DNA of 64,000 bases from Pseudomonas sp. R4-35-07. Its GTDB lineage: Bacteria > Pseudomonadota > Gammaproteobacteria > Pseudomonadales > Pseudomonadaceae. Every line of letters begins with the position of its first letter. Positions within the stretch are counted from its first letter, which is position 1. The notes under the pieces were generated by a model. The model was not told where the DNA came from. It saw nothing but the letters and a program-made list of their open reading frames with translations, and made no database searches. The DNA lies in NCBI RefSeq assembly GCF_003852235.1, contig NZ_CP027732.1, positions 3,348,001-3,412,000 of the forward strand, given 5' to 3'. A program made the translations under genes and the position numbers. Positions 1 through 9,074 of this stretch are shown piece after piece.

Positions 1-140
1 AACTCACGTTGGCCGACCAGTGTATTGGTGCCCGCCGCAAACAACAGCGCACACACCAGCAGGTTTTTCACGTTGTCGAACACCTGTGTGCTCAGGTCGT
101 TTTCCAGCAACGCCAGATACCGCGTCCATAAGGTGCGCAT
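1..140 (-). CDS. Small membrane protein, N-terminal part only
   Basis: The window edge cuts this minus-strand gene; the first 46 residues are visible, beginning MRTLWTRYLALLEND. Residues about 26-40 (LLVCALLFAAGTNTL) form a hydrophobic stretch that could be a membrane segment. It lies about 160 bp downstream of the NRPS-like gene on the same strand, so it may belong to the same transcript. No strong ribosome binding site precedes the ATG, and a TTG ten codons upstream is in frame, so the start is uncertain. I do not recognise the family. The gap at 141-299 shows nothing else. Confidence 0.45.
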   Translation of the reverse strand, partial: MRTLWTRYLALLENDLSTQVFDNVKNLLVCALLFAAGTNTLVGQRE

Positions 141-299
141 GCTTGTGTACCGAGTGGGAAGGCTCGTCAATCAAGGTAGTTCAAAAGTGGGCGCTGTCGA
201 GCATCGGCGAGACTTAGAAATGCGTCATATCCCACACCCGCTCATCCAGGCTCAACCGCTGACGCATTACCTGGGACCGCCGGGCCTTACAGCAATACA

Positions 300-3296
300 T
301 CAACCATCGCTTTGACGTGAGGCTTGTTGCTCTAACTTGTCGAGATAACGTGCCATTACTTCGCTCGAGAATTGCGTCTCGCGAATGCCGCTGCCGTCGA
401 GAAACCGCATGGTATTGCTGCGGTCCCACAAATAATTTTCTTGGTAAAGTTCAAGGATGGTCTGGCCTGCGTGCATCGGATCTTTGAACATCCCGAGCAA
501 TGGGTAAAGTAACGCCTCAGAGTTGTGCTTCCACAGTTCGACCCACCGTTTGTAAGCCACAACCGAAAGCTTTCGGCCATAATGCTCGCCGACCTGCTCA
601 CAAAATGCCTTGAGATCAAAATTGGTGGCTTCAGGCGGGCACAGGTTGAACTTCAACCCTAGCGCTTGTGGGTTACGGGAAATATGTGCCACCGCCTCAA
701 CCATGAAGTCCACCGTGGTCAGACCTTCACGCAAACGCACCAAGTCAGGCACCGCGCCGTACGACAAGCAGGTGCGGATAAAACGCCCCCACCATTGGTA
801 CTGAGCGCTCTCGCCGGTCACGCTATGGCAAGTGGCGTAACCGAGGCGAAAGGTCATCAACGGCAGTCCTCGGGAAGCGGCCAGATCGGCAAGCTTTTCC
901 ATCACCCACTTACTTTGCACATAGCCCAGGTCATCGCGAATGGCCGGTAAGTTTTCATCGATATCATCCTGTTCGTACACATGGCTTTTATGGGTGAAAC
1001 GATGGCCCCAGCTATAGATGGATATGGTCGACATCAACATCAGTGCCTTGGTCTTGTGTGCACCGCAAAAATGTAGGATTTGTGTGAGTGCCGCTACGTT
1101 ATCTCGCCTCATGTAGCTGTAGGGCATGATGAAGTTAACCGCGCTGGCCGAGTGATAGACCACGTCCACACATCGCGTCAAATGGATAAATACTTCTTCC
1201 TCCAACCCCAGATGCTCATCTGCCAAGTCACTTGCATACACATGAATGCGCTTCCAGTCGCTTTCGCTGATGGGCACCTGATAACGTTCGCTGATCTGCT
1301 GCAGTCGCACCAGCCCTGCTACTGCACTGTCACAACGAATCGGGCAATGAATATGCGCCGTGGTAGTAACCAATAGTTGGTGCAACAAATGAATACCGAC
1401 AAACCCGGTCGCGCCAGTCAGCAGGCTATGCCTGGGATCCTTTAAATACGCCGGCTCGAAATTTTCCGCGAAACGGATGTCTGGTTGCAGTACCCCATCT
1501 GCTTCGAAAGCGTGGGCACGATCACCCGCAGTTCCTTCAGGTAAAGACCGCGTGCGTCGGTGCAACTCGGCCGCCAGATCCTCTAGCACCAGATGTTCGT
1601 AGATGTCACGCACCGCTACGTGAATGTTGAATTGCTCTGATAGCTTTTCCGCCAATCCTGCCACGCCCAACGAGTGCCCACCGACGTTCAGAAAGTTGCT
1701 TTGCGGGCCAAAATCAGCGTGGCCCAGCATGTCGAACCACGTTCTTGCCAGCGCACGTTGTGGGCCCGGCGTAAAGCTTTCTATATCCAACGCTGCGGGC
1801 GGCATCGCCTGCAATAGAGTCAACAGCGCAGACCTGTCGATCTTGCCATTGACATTGCCGGGTAGACTGTCAAGGCGATAGAACAACTCAGGCACCATAT
1901 AATCAGGCAAATCCATACCAAGGCTGAGTCGCAACTCAGCAATCAATCGCCCGCTATGAATCTGTCTGTTGCGCGGTACGACAAAAGCAACCAAGCGTTT
2001 TTGCGCTTGCGAGCCGGTGTCCTGCACCACTACCGCTGCGCTGTTGAGGTTCGGCTCCTTGAGCAGGCGGGACTCTATCTCACCGATTTCGATCCGGTAG
2101 CCGCGTATCTTTGTTTGCCCATCCATTCGACCCAGAAACTGAATGCGTCCATCGGGCAAGACTCGAGCCTGGTCTGCGCTACGGTACAACCGGCACTTGA
2201 GCGCGGGTGAGTAGATGAAACGCTGCGCGGTCAAGTCAGGTGCCCCTAGATAACCACGAGCAAGACCCGGTCCGGCAATACAAAGCTCTCCCACTTCACC
2301 AGCCGCCAGTTCGTTCAGGTGCTCATCCAGAATATGAATACGGCAGTGGTCTATCGCATAACCAATCGATGCGGGCCTTTGCAAACGCTTGCTTCGAACC
2401 TCATTGCGGGTCACGTAGATGGTTGCTTCCGTGGGCCCATAACAATCAAAAACACGGTAAGGCAAGTGGTCGACCTCTACGGGATGGAGTTTTTCACCGG
2501 CCGTGTAGAGACAGCTCAAGGCAAGGCCTTGCGGCTGCCGGGCGTTCAAAATGTCATAGATTTTCAAGGTAGGCACGAAGCCATGCGTGATCTGTTTTGC
2601 TACACAGAACGACAAGTAGGCATCACTACTGAGCAGCGAATTCTGATCCAGTACATACAGGCAGGCACCCGCCGTCAGCGCCGACCAGATTTCAAGCTGG
2701 CAAACATCGAAGCCAACCGACGCCATCAAACTGCAACGACTGGAAGTAGTCACCCCCAAATCTCGATTGTGCTGCGTCATCAGTTGCGCAACGCTGTGAT
2801 GCTCAATGACGACGCCTTTCGGCTCACCCGTTGTACCCGAAGTAAAGATCACATAAATCGCATCATCTGGCCGGACAACAGCGGGCTCATAACTCCACGC
2901 CTCACTGGAAGTCAGCAACTCGTTGACAGTTTTTGTTTCGCACCCCGACAGGGGTTCACGATCATCGCTTTGGGTGGAAAGCATAATGGAGGCCGCGCAT
3001 TGTCTGGCGATATAGGCTTTTCGATTAGAGGGAAGTCGTCGGTCCATCGGAACAAAGCCTGCGCCGCACTGGAGTACGCCAAGGAACGCAACGATCAGCT
3101 CGATGGATCGCTCGCCTTGCACCAGCACGTAGTCGCCCAGCCCGATATCTCGGGACTGTAAAAAGGCCGCAACTCTGGAGCTTCTGTCATTCAGTTCTGC
3201 GTAGGTCAAGCTTTCTGCCTCACCCACGACAGCCAGGGCAGTGGCGTTCTCAGCCAGACGTTTTGCAAATAAATCCAACACCGTTTCAGCCTGCAT
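300..3296 (-). CDS. Single-module NRPS-like protein: adenylation, carrier, thioester reductase (A-T-R)
   Basis: The protein should activate an amino or carboxylic acid with ATP, load it on its own carrier domain and release it reductively as an aldehyde or alcohol with NAD(P)H. In about 998 residues I see an adenylation domain (about 5-490) with FTSGTTGEPKG, CYGPTEATIY, GRMDGQTKIRGYRIEIGEIE and NGKIDR motifs. A carrier domain follows with GGHSL (Ser about 542), then a reductase domain (about 625 to the end) with TGATGFVG and the YxxxK pair of GYVQSK (about 792/796). There is no condensation domain. My by-eye specificity code is D-V-L-F-Y-A-C-I-Y, which matches no code I know. The same A-T-R layout occurs in PvfC/MgoA-type enzymes, but no pvf/mgo partner genes are visible. 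The ATG at 3296 is preferred over one 69 nt upstream because AAAGGGG lies just ahead of it. Confidence 0.85.
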   Translation of the reverse strand: MQAETVLDLFAKRLAENATALAVVGEAESLTYAELNDRSSRVAAFLQSRDIGLGDYVLVQGERSIELIVAFLGVLQCGAGFVPMDRRLPSNRKAYIARQCAASIMLSTQSDDREPLSGCETKTVNELLTSSEAWSYEPAVVRPDDAIYVIFTSGTTGEPKGVVIEHHSVAQLMTQHNRDLGVTTSSRCSLMASVGFDVCQLEIWSALTAGACLYVLDQNSLLSSDAYLSFCVAKQITHGFVPTLKIYDILNARQPQGLALSCLYTAGEKLHPVEVDHLPYRVFDCYGPTEATIYVTRNEVRSKRLQRPASIGYAIDHCRIHILDEHLNELAAGEVGELCIAGPGLARGYLGAPDLTAQRFIYSPALKCRLYRSADQARVLPDGRIQFLGRMDGQTKIRGYRIEIGEIESRLLKEPNLNSAAVVVQDTGSQAQKRLVAFVVPRNRQIHSGRLIAELRLSLGMDLPDYMVPELFYRLDSLPGNVNGKIDRSALLTLLQAMPPAALDIESFTPGPQRALARTWFDMLGHADFGPQSNFLNVGGHSLGVAGLAEKLSEQFNIHVAVRDIYEHLVLEDLAAELHRRTRSLPEGTAGDRAHAFEADGVLQPDIRFAENFEPAYLKDPRHSLLTGATGFVGIHLLHQLLVTTTAHIHCPIRCDSAVAGLVRLQQISERYQVPISESDWKRIHVYASDLADEHLGLEEEVFIHLTRCVDVVYHSASAVNFIMPYSYMRRDNVAALTQILHFCGAHKTKALMLMSTISIYSWGHRFTHKSHVYEQDDIDENLPAIRDDLGYVQSKWVMEKLADLAASRGLPLMTFRLGYATCHSVTGESAQYQWWGRFIRTCLSYGAVPDLVRLREGLTTVDFMVEAVAHISRNPQALGLKFNLCPPEATNFDLKAFCEQVGEHYGRKLSVVAYKRWVELWKHNSEALLYPLLGMFKDPMHAGQTILELYQENYLWDRSNTMRFLDGSGIRETQFSSEVMARYLDKLEQQASRQSDG

Positions 3297-3370
3297 CTCA
3301 AAGCCCCTTTGGCATGCGGGACACGCCCACCGGATGAGAAAGAGAGGCCATTTTGTCTTAATCAAAGCGG

Positions 3371-3400
3371 TAAATAACTGTAAGAAATGACAGTTATTTA
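3371..3400. promoter_or_regulatory. Perfect 11-bp inverted repeat upstream of the NRPS-like gene
   Basis: TAAATAACTGT and its exact complement ACAGTTATTTA are separated by 8 bases. The repeat lies 75 bases upstream of the chosen NRPS start, inside an AT-rich divergent promoter region. Its symmetry suits a dimeric regulator. No regulator gene sits next to it in this window. An mRNA hairpin is an alternative reading. Confidence 0.5.
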
Positions 3401-3611
3401 GATGTTTTGCCTATAAAAACTATTTCTTAAGATCAAAACACCGCATCAATCAAAAAAGTAATAACAACATAAGACTAGTATTCTTCTTTTTTATAATTAG
3501 GTTAGAACCAATCGGCCTTTTACAGACGCGCCCGTGCGCCCTACTTTCACGCTACGGACCGACCCCCTGCCCGGTGGAGGCTTGTTTATCGACTTCAACA
3601 AGGACCTGACC
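3401..3611. promoter_or_regulatory. AT-rich divergent intergenic region with a consensus -10 hexamer
   Basis: This stretch separates the divergent NRPS-like and flavin monooxygenase genes and is much richer in A+T than its neighbours. A perfect TATAAT lies at 3492-3497 on the plus strand, 115 bases before the monooxygenase ATG, but no convincing -35 hexamer sits at the right distance. No gene is visible here. Confidence 0.3.
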
Positions 3612-4694
3612 ATGAGCATCGAATTCATCGGCTACATCGGCGGCCACCACGCCTCCGAGATCCACCCGCGCAGCGGCCCGACGCTGCAGCCAGACTACGT
3701 TGAGCGTGTGGCGCGCGCCCATGAAGAGGCCGGCTTCGACCGCGCCCTGGTGGCCTTCCACTCCACCAGCCCGGACAGCACGCTGATCGCCGCTCATGCT
3801 GCCAGCGTGACTCAGCGCTTGAAGTTCCTGATCGCCCACCGCCCAGGCTTTGCCCAACCCACCTTGGCCGCGCGCCAGTTCGCCACGCTGGATGTGTTCA
3901 ACGGCGGGCGTACCGCCGTGCATATCATCACCGGCGGCGACGACCGCGAACTGCGCGCCGATGGCAGCCATATCGGCAAGGACGAGCGTTATGCGCGCAC
4001 CGACGAATATTTGAGCGTGGTGCGCCAGGAATGGACGAGCGACAAGCCCTTCGACTTCGCCGGCACCTACTATCAGGTCGAAGGCGCGCACTCCACGGTG
4101 AAGTCGCCGCAGCAGCCGCATATCCCGCTGTACTTCGGCGGTTCGTCGGCGGCGGCGATTGCGGTGGCGGGCAAGCATGCGGATGTGTATGCGCTGTGGG
4201 GCGAAACCTATGAGCAAGTGCGCGAGGTCGTGACCCAGGTGCGTGCCGAAGCGGCCCGGCATGGGCGTACGATTCGCTTCAGCTTGTCATTGCGCCCGAT
4301 CCTGGCCGAGACCGAGGAACTGGCGTGGCAGCGGGCAGACACTATTTTGCAGCAAGCCACGGCGCTGGCCGAGCAGAACGGTTTTGTACGGCGCGAACCG
4401 CCGAATGAAGGTTCGCGCCGGTTGCTGGCGGCAGCGGCGCAAGGCTCGCGCCTGGATAAGCGCCTGTGGACCGGCATTGCCGCCTTGCTCGGCGCGCAGG
4501 GCAACTCCACGGCGCTGGTGGGCACGGCCGAGCAAGTCGCGCAGGCATTGCTCGATTACTACGATTTGGGTATCACCACGTTCCTGATTCGTGGGTTCGA
4601 TCCGCTCAATGATGCAATCGACTATGGCAAGCAGTTGATCCCTCTGACGCGCCAACTGGTCGCCGAACGCGAACGGGCCCGGCAAGTCGCTTGA
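3612..4694 (+). CDS. LLM-class flavin-dependent monooxygenase (alkanesulfonate monooxygenase-like)
   Basis: This 360-residue protein belongs to the bacterial luciferase-like family, TIM-barrel enzymes that use reduced FMN from a partner reductase to oxidise small substrates such as alkanesulfonates. Family features include the SIEFIGYIGGHHASE start, the GRTAVHIITGGDD segment, GKDERYARTDEYLSVV and IPLYFGGSS. The ATG at 3612 follows AAGGA by eight bases; an upstream in-frame ATG at 3534 lacks such a site and adds unlikely residues. No reductase or sulfonate ABC transporter is adjacent, so the substrate cannot be named. It is divergent from the NRPS-like gene, and a functional link is possible but unproven. 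Confidence 0.85.
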   Translation: MSIEFIGYIGGHHASEIHPRSGPTLQPDYVERVARAHEEAGFDRALVAFHSTSPDSTLIAAHAASVTQRLKFLIAHRPGFAQPTLAARQFATLDVFNGGRTAVHIITGGDDRELRADGSHIGKDERYARTDEYLSVVRQEWTSDKPFDFAGTYYQVEGAHSTVKSPQQPHIPLYFGGSSAAAIAVAGKHADVYALWGETYEQVREVVTQVRAEAARHGRTIRFSLSLRPILAETEELAWQRADTILQQATALAEQNGFVRREPPNEGSRRLLAAAAQGSRLDKRLWTGIAALLGAQGNSTALVGTAEQVAQALLDYYDLGITTFLIRGFDPLNDAIDYGKQLIPLTRQLVAERERARQVA

Positions 4695-4736
4695 GAACAG
4701 CTGGGAGGACGCTCGCGCCTCCCACCTTTCTGGCGA

Positions 4737-7265
4737 CTAGCGCAGTTCCCGCGCCAGGAACGGCGCCGTGCGGCTGGTTTTGCTGCTGGCAACTTTTTGC
4801 GGCGTACCACTGGCAACCACCTTGCCGCCCGCGTCCCCGGCACCCGGGCCGATGTCGATCACCCAGTCACTCTGCGCCACCACGCGCATCTCATGCTCGA
4901 CCACCACCACCGTATGCCCCGCCTCGACCAATTGGTTGAGCTGGCTGAGCAAGCGGTCGACATCCTTGGGATGCAGGCCAGTGGTGGGTTCGTCCAGTAC
5001 GTACAACGTGGCGCCCCGCGCATTGCGTTGCAGCTCGGTCGCCAGCTTGATGCGCTGCGCTTCACCGCCCGACAACTCAGTGGCCGGTTGGCCCAGGCGC
5101 AGATAGCCCAGGCCGATATCGCGCAGCACCTGCAGAGCGCGCAGCACGCCCGGTTGTTCGGCAAATACGTCGACGGCCTGCTCCACCGTCAAGCCCAGCA
5201 CTTGGGCGATGTTCAACCCTTGCCATGTGATCGCCAGGGTCTCGGGGTTATAGCGCGCACCGTGGCAGGTCGGGCATGGCGCATACACGCTGGGCATGAA
5301 CAGCAATTCGACGCTGACAAAGCCCTCGCCTTCGCAGTTCGGGCAACGGCCCTTGGCCACGTTGAAGGAGAACTGCCCCGCGTCGTAACCGCGCTTTTTC
5401 GCGGCTGGCGTGGCGGCGAACAGTTTGCGCACGTTGTCGAACAGCCCGGTATAGGTCGCCAGGTTGGAACGCGGCGTACGGCCGATGGGTTTCTGGTCCA
5501 CCTGCACCAGACGGCGGATCTGGTCCAGCCCGGCGCTGATGCGGCCCTCGCTGGCGGAAGGCGCAGCGTCTTCCAGGCTGGGCTCTTCGACGTTTTCCAA
5601 CACGCGCCCGAGGCCGCTGCTGACCAGTTCCAACAGCGCCTGGCTGACCAGGCTGGACTTGCCCGAACCGGAAATCCCGGTCACTGCCGTGAAGCAGCCC
5701 AGCGGGAAATCCACCGCAAGATTCTTCAAGTTGTTGCGCGTCACGCCTTGCAGCTTCAGCCAGCCGCTGGGTTGACGCCGCGCCGGGTTCGCCGGGTTCG
5801 CCGGGCGCGGCTGGGCAAACAGGTATTCACGGGTCTGCGACGCGGCAATCTGCGCCAACCCCGCCGGCGGGCCGCTGTACAGCACTTGCCCGCCGTGTTC
5901 GCCAGCGGCCGGGCCGACATCGATCAGCCAGTCGGCGCGGCGCATGGTTTCCAGGTCATGCTCCACCACAAACAGCGAATTGCCGGCCGCTTTCAACCGC
6001 GCCAGTGCACTGAACAAGGCCTCGCCATCGGCCGGATGCAGGCCTGCGGACGGTTCGTCGAGCACGTAGATCACGCCGAACAACTGCGAGCCCAGTTGTG
6101 TGGCCAGGCGCAGGCGCTGCAATTCTCCGGACGACAGCGTCGGCGTGCTGCGCTCCAGGGCCAGATAGCCCAGCCCCAGCTCGATCAACGTACTGACCCG
6201 TTCGAGCAGATCCTCGGCGATCCGTTGGGCGGCCAGGCGTTTTTCCACTGACAACTTCATCTTGTCCTGCCCCGCCGCCACCGGCCGCAGCAACTCGGCC
6301 AGGCGGGTCAGGGACAGTTGCGACAGCTCACCGATATCCACCCCGGCAAACTTCACCGACAGCGCCGCCTTGGTCAGGCGCTTGCCCTCGCACAACGGGC
6401 AGGCGCTGCCTTGCATGAACTGCGACACGCGCTTTTTCATCAGCGCACTTTGGGTGTGGGCGAAGGTGTGCAGGATGTAACGCCGCGCGCCGCTGAAGGT
6501 GCCCTGGTAACTGGGCTCCAGCTTGCGTTTCAAGGCATCGCGGGTCTGCGCCGGGGTGAAGCCGGCGTACACCGGTACGGTGGGAGTTTCTTCGGTGAAC
6601 AGGATCCAGTCGCGCTGTTTTTTCGGCAGGTCGCGCCACGGGATATCCACGTCGTAGCCCAGGGTCACGAGAATGTCGCGCAGGTTTTGCCCTTGCCAGG
6701 CCAGCGGCCAGGCTGCCACCGCGCGCTGGCGAATGGTCAGCGACGGGTCGGGCACCATCAGCGCTTCGGTCACTTCATACACGCGGCCCAGGCCATGGCA
6801 TTGCGGGCACGCGCCCTGGGGCAGGTTCGGCGAAAAGTCCTCGGCATACAGCATCGCCTGCCCCGGCGGGTAGCTGCCGGCACGGGAATACAGCATGCGG
6901 ATCAGGCTCGACAAGGTGGTCACGCTGCCCACCGATGAGCGCGCACTCGGCGTGCCACGCTGCTGTTGCAGGGCCACGGCGGGTGGCAAGCCTTCGATGC
7001 TGTCGACATCCGGCACGCCGACCTGGTCGATCAAACGCCGCGCATAGGGCGCCACCGACTCGAAATAACGACGCTGGGCCTCGGCGTAGACCGTGGAAAA
7101 CGCCAAGGACGATTTGCCGGAACCGGACACGCCAGTGAACACCACCAGGGCATCCCGGGGAATATCCACATCGACGTTACGCAAGTTGTGTTCGCGAGCG
7201 CCGCGCACCCGCACGAAGCCGGTGTGCGGGGCGGTCGGTGCGGGGGTGTTGCGTTGTGAAGTCAT
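4737..7265 (-). CDS. UvrA-like ABC ATPase (UvrA2 class, excinuclease A paralogue)
   Basis: This 842-residue paralogue of excinuclease subunit A is about 100 residues shorter than housekeeping UvrA. It has two ABC cassettes with Walker A motifs GVSGSGKSS near the N-terminus and GISGSGKSS in the second half, ABC signatures LSSGELQRLRL and LSGGEAQRIKL, and Walker B segments ending in VLDEPS/T. Paired Cys motifs (CPQCHG, CPLCEG, CPNCEG, CPTCHG) indicate zinc modules. UvrA2 proteins have been linked to DNA repair and to tolerance of DNA-binding drugs. The ATG at 7265 overlaps the stop of the upstream histidine kinase as ATGA, which fixes the start and implies translational coupling. A TTG six bases upstream is an unlikely alternative. 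Confidence 0.9.
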   Translation of the reverse strand: MTSQRNTPAPTAPHTGFVRVRGAREHNLRNVDVDIPRDALVVFTGVSGSGKSSLAFSTVYAEAQRRYFESVAPYARRLIDQVGVPDVDSIEGLPPAVALQQQRGTPSARSSVGSVTTLSSLIRMLYSRAGSYPPGQAMLYAEDFSPNLPQGACPQCHGLGRVYEVTEALMVPDPSLTIRQRAVAAWPLAWQGQNLRDILVTLGYDVDIPWRDLPKKQRDWILFTEETPTVPVYAGFTPAQTRDALKRKLEPSYQGTFSGARRYILHTFAHTQSALMKKRVSQFMQGSACPLCEGKRLTKAALSVKFAGVDIGELSQLSLTRLAELLRPVAAGQDKMKLSVEKRLAAQRIAEDLLERVSTLIELGLGYLALERSTPTLSSGELQRLRLATQLGSQLFGVIYVLDEPSAGLHPADGEALFSALARLKAAGNSLFVVEHDLETMRRADWLIDVGPAAGEHGGQVLYSGPPAGLAQIAASQTREYLFAQPRPANPANPARRQPSGWLKLQGVTRNNLKNLAVDFPLGCFTAVTGISGSGKSSLVSQALLELVSSGLGRVLENVEEPSLEDAAPSASEGRISAGLDQIRRLVQVDQKPIGRTPRSNLATYTGLFDNVRKLFAATPAAKKRGYDAGQFSFNVAKGRCPNCEGEGFVSVELLFMPSVYAPCPTCHGARYNPETLAITWQGLNIAQVLGLTVEQAVDVFAEQPGVLRALQVLRDIGLGYLRLGQPATELSGGEAQRIKLATELQRNARGATLYVLDEPTTGLHPKDVDRLLSQLNQLVEAGHTVVVVEHEMRVVAQSDWVIDIGPGAGDAGGKVVASGTPQKVASSKTSRTAPFLARELR

Positions 7266-8974
7266 GGACAACCTTGTCTGGCGGTGAGAACGCTGCGCAC
7301 CCGTTGCGTGAGGGCATCGGGGCTGTAGGGCTTGCTCAGCAGGTGAATATCAGCGCTCAGCAGATGATTGGAGGAAAGAATGTCGCGGGTGTGGCCGGAG
7401 GTGAACAGCACCGGGATCGGCGGCACCTGCTCACGCGCCCAGTTGGCCAGGTCGATGCTCTTGATGCGACCGGGCATCACCACGTCGGTAAAAATCAATT
7501 CCGGCTGCAGGCCGGCCTGCAGCTTAGCCATGGCCTGGTCGCCGTCTTCGGCCGTCAGCACCGTGTAACCCGATTGTTGCAGCAGCTCCACCACGGCCAG
7601 GCGTACGCCCTCATTGTCTTCCACCACCAGGATGGTTTCCTGACCGGTGCAAGGGCTCTCCTGGCCAATGTCCGGCTCCAGATGCTCCGGTTCCAGGCTG
7701 CGCGGGAAATACATCTGCACCACAGAACCTTTGTTTTCCTCGCTCCAGATGTCCACATGCCCGCCGCTTTGCCGGACAAAGCCAAACACCATGCTCAGCC
7801 CCAGGCCTGTGCCCTGCCCTTCGCGCTTGGTGGTGAAAAACGGCTCGAACGCACGCTTGAGCACGGTCGCCGGCATTCCAGTGCCCGTGTCGGTGACAGC
7901 CAGGCGCACATACTCGCCGGGCTTGATGCTTTTGCCCGCACATTCGGCCGGATTGAGAATGATGTTTTCGCCGGTGATACGAATCACGCCCTCACCGTGC
8001 ATGGCATCGCGGGCATTGATCGCCAGGTTGAGCAGCGCGTTTTCCAGCTGGTTGCGGTCGACGTTGATGCACCAGGAATCCTGCGGCAATTGCACGTCGA
8101 TATGAATGGTTTCGCCCAGCGCGCGTTGCAGCAGTTCACCGAGACCGGCGTAGATACGTTGCGGGTTGTACACCGCCGGCGACAAGGGCTGGCGCCGGGC
8201 AAACGCCAGCAGTTGCGAGGACAGGGTGGCGCCGCGTTCCACCGCGGCAATCGCGGCAGAAACACGCCGCTGCACCTGCGCGTTGTCCGGCTCATGACGG
8301 GCCAGCAGGTGCAGGTTGCCGGCGATCACTTGCAGCAGGTTGTTGAAGTCGTGGGCCACGCCGCCGGTCAGGCCACCAATCGCTTCCAGCTTCTGCGACT
8401 GGCGCAACTGCTCTTCGGCGGCGGAACGCGCCTGCACTTCGGCGGCTACGCGCTGCTCCAGATTGTGGGTCAGCTCCTGGCGCACGCGCTCGGACCGCAC
8501 CAGTTCAGTGGTCTCTACCACGATCGCCAGCACCCCGGCCGGTTGCTGGTTGTCACCGGCCACGGGGCTGTAATAGAGGTCCATCCACAAGGTTTCCGGC
8601 TTGCCGTTGCGCGACAACACCAGTTCCTTGTTGTTGAACGACAAGGTGCCGCCCGCCAGGCATGTATCCACTACATGCCGATTGAACTCGGCCACTTCCG
8701 GCCACCCCAGTTCCACCGGCGTGCCCAGCAAGTACGGATGGCGTCCACCGGCGAACTTCGAGTAGCTGTCGTTGTAGATCATGTAACCCGCCCGCCCCCA
8801 CAGCATCACCATGGGTACGGGCGAGGCGAGCATCATCTGCACGGTGCAGGCCAGGCTGGTGGACCAGCGATCAATCGGGCCGAGGTCGGTGGTTGACCAG
8901 TCAAACCCGCGAATCCGCTGGGCCATTTCACCGGACCAGCCTTCACAGCCGTGGGGGTTGGATAAGAATTGCAT
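7262..8974 (-). CDS. PAS-type hybrid histidine kinase with C-terminal receiver domain
   Basis: This 570-residue soluble sensor kinase has no transmembrane segment. An N-terminal PAS-like region (about 20-155) is followed by a coiled linker, a HisKA domain with the H-box GGVAHDFNN (His about 208), and a HATPase domain (NLAINARDA, DTGTGMP, GTGLGLS). A receiver domain follows, with ED about 452-453, phosphoacceptor Asp about 497 in FTDVVMPG and Lys about 548. Such proteins sense an intracellular cue and phosphorylate their own receiver. The gene overlaps the downstream uvrA paralogue by four bases, so the two are co-expressed. The upstream gap to dnaE2 is about 100 bp and probably holds its promoter. 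Confidence 0.9.
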   Translation of the reverse strand: MQFLSNPHGCEGWSGEMAQRIRGFDWSTTDLGPIDRWSTSLACTVQMMLASPVPMVMLWGRAGYMIYNDSYSKFAGGRHPYLLGTPVELGWPEVAEFNRHVVDTCLAGGTLSFNNKELVLSRNGKPETLWMDLYYSPVAGDNQQPAGVLAIVVETTELVRSERVRQELTHNLEQRVAAEVQARSAAEEQLRQSQKLEAIGGLTGGVAHDFNNLLQVIAGNLHLLARHEPDNAQVQRRVSAAIAAVERGATLSSQLLAFARRQPLSPAVYNPQRIYAGLGELLQRALGETIHIDVQLPQDSWCINVDRNQLENALLNLAINARDAMHGEGVIRITGENIILNPAECAGKSIKPGEYVRLAVTDTGTGMPATVLKRAFEPFFTTKREGQGTGLGLSMVFGFVRQSGGHVDIWSEENKGSVVQMYFPRSLEPEHLEPDIGQESPCTGQETILVVEDNEGVRLAVVELLQQSGYTVLTAEDGDQAMAKLQAGLQPELIFTDVVMPGRIKSIDLANWAREQVPPIPVLFTSGHTRDILSSNHLLSADIHLLSKPYSPDALTQRVRSVLTARQGCP

Positions 8975-9074
8975 GTTCGGGCTCTGGGCAGTGAGAGGAC
9001 AGTCGCAAGTTTTGGAGCGCAGCGGCGATAGATGGTTTCATCTTGGCTAACTTAAGCCGAAGAAACCACTGGCC

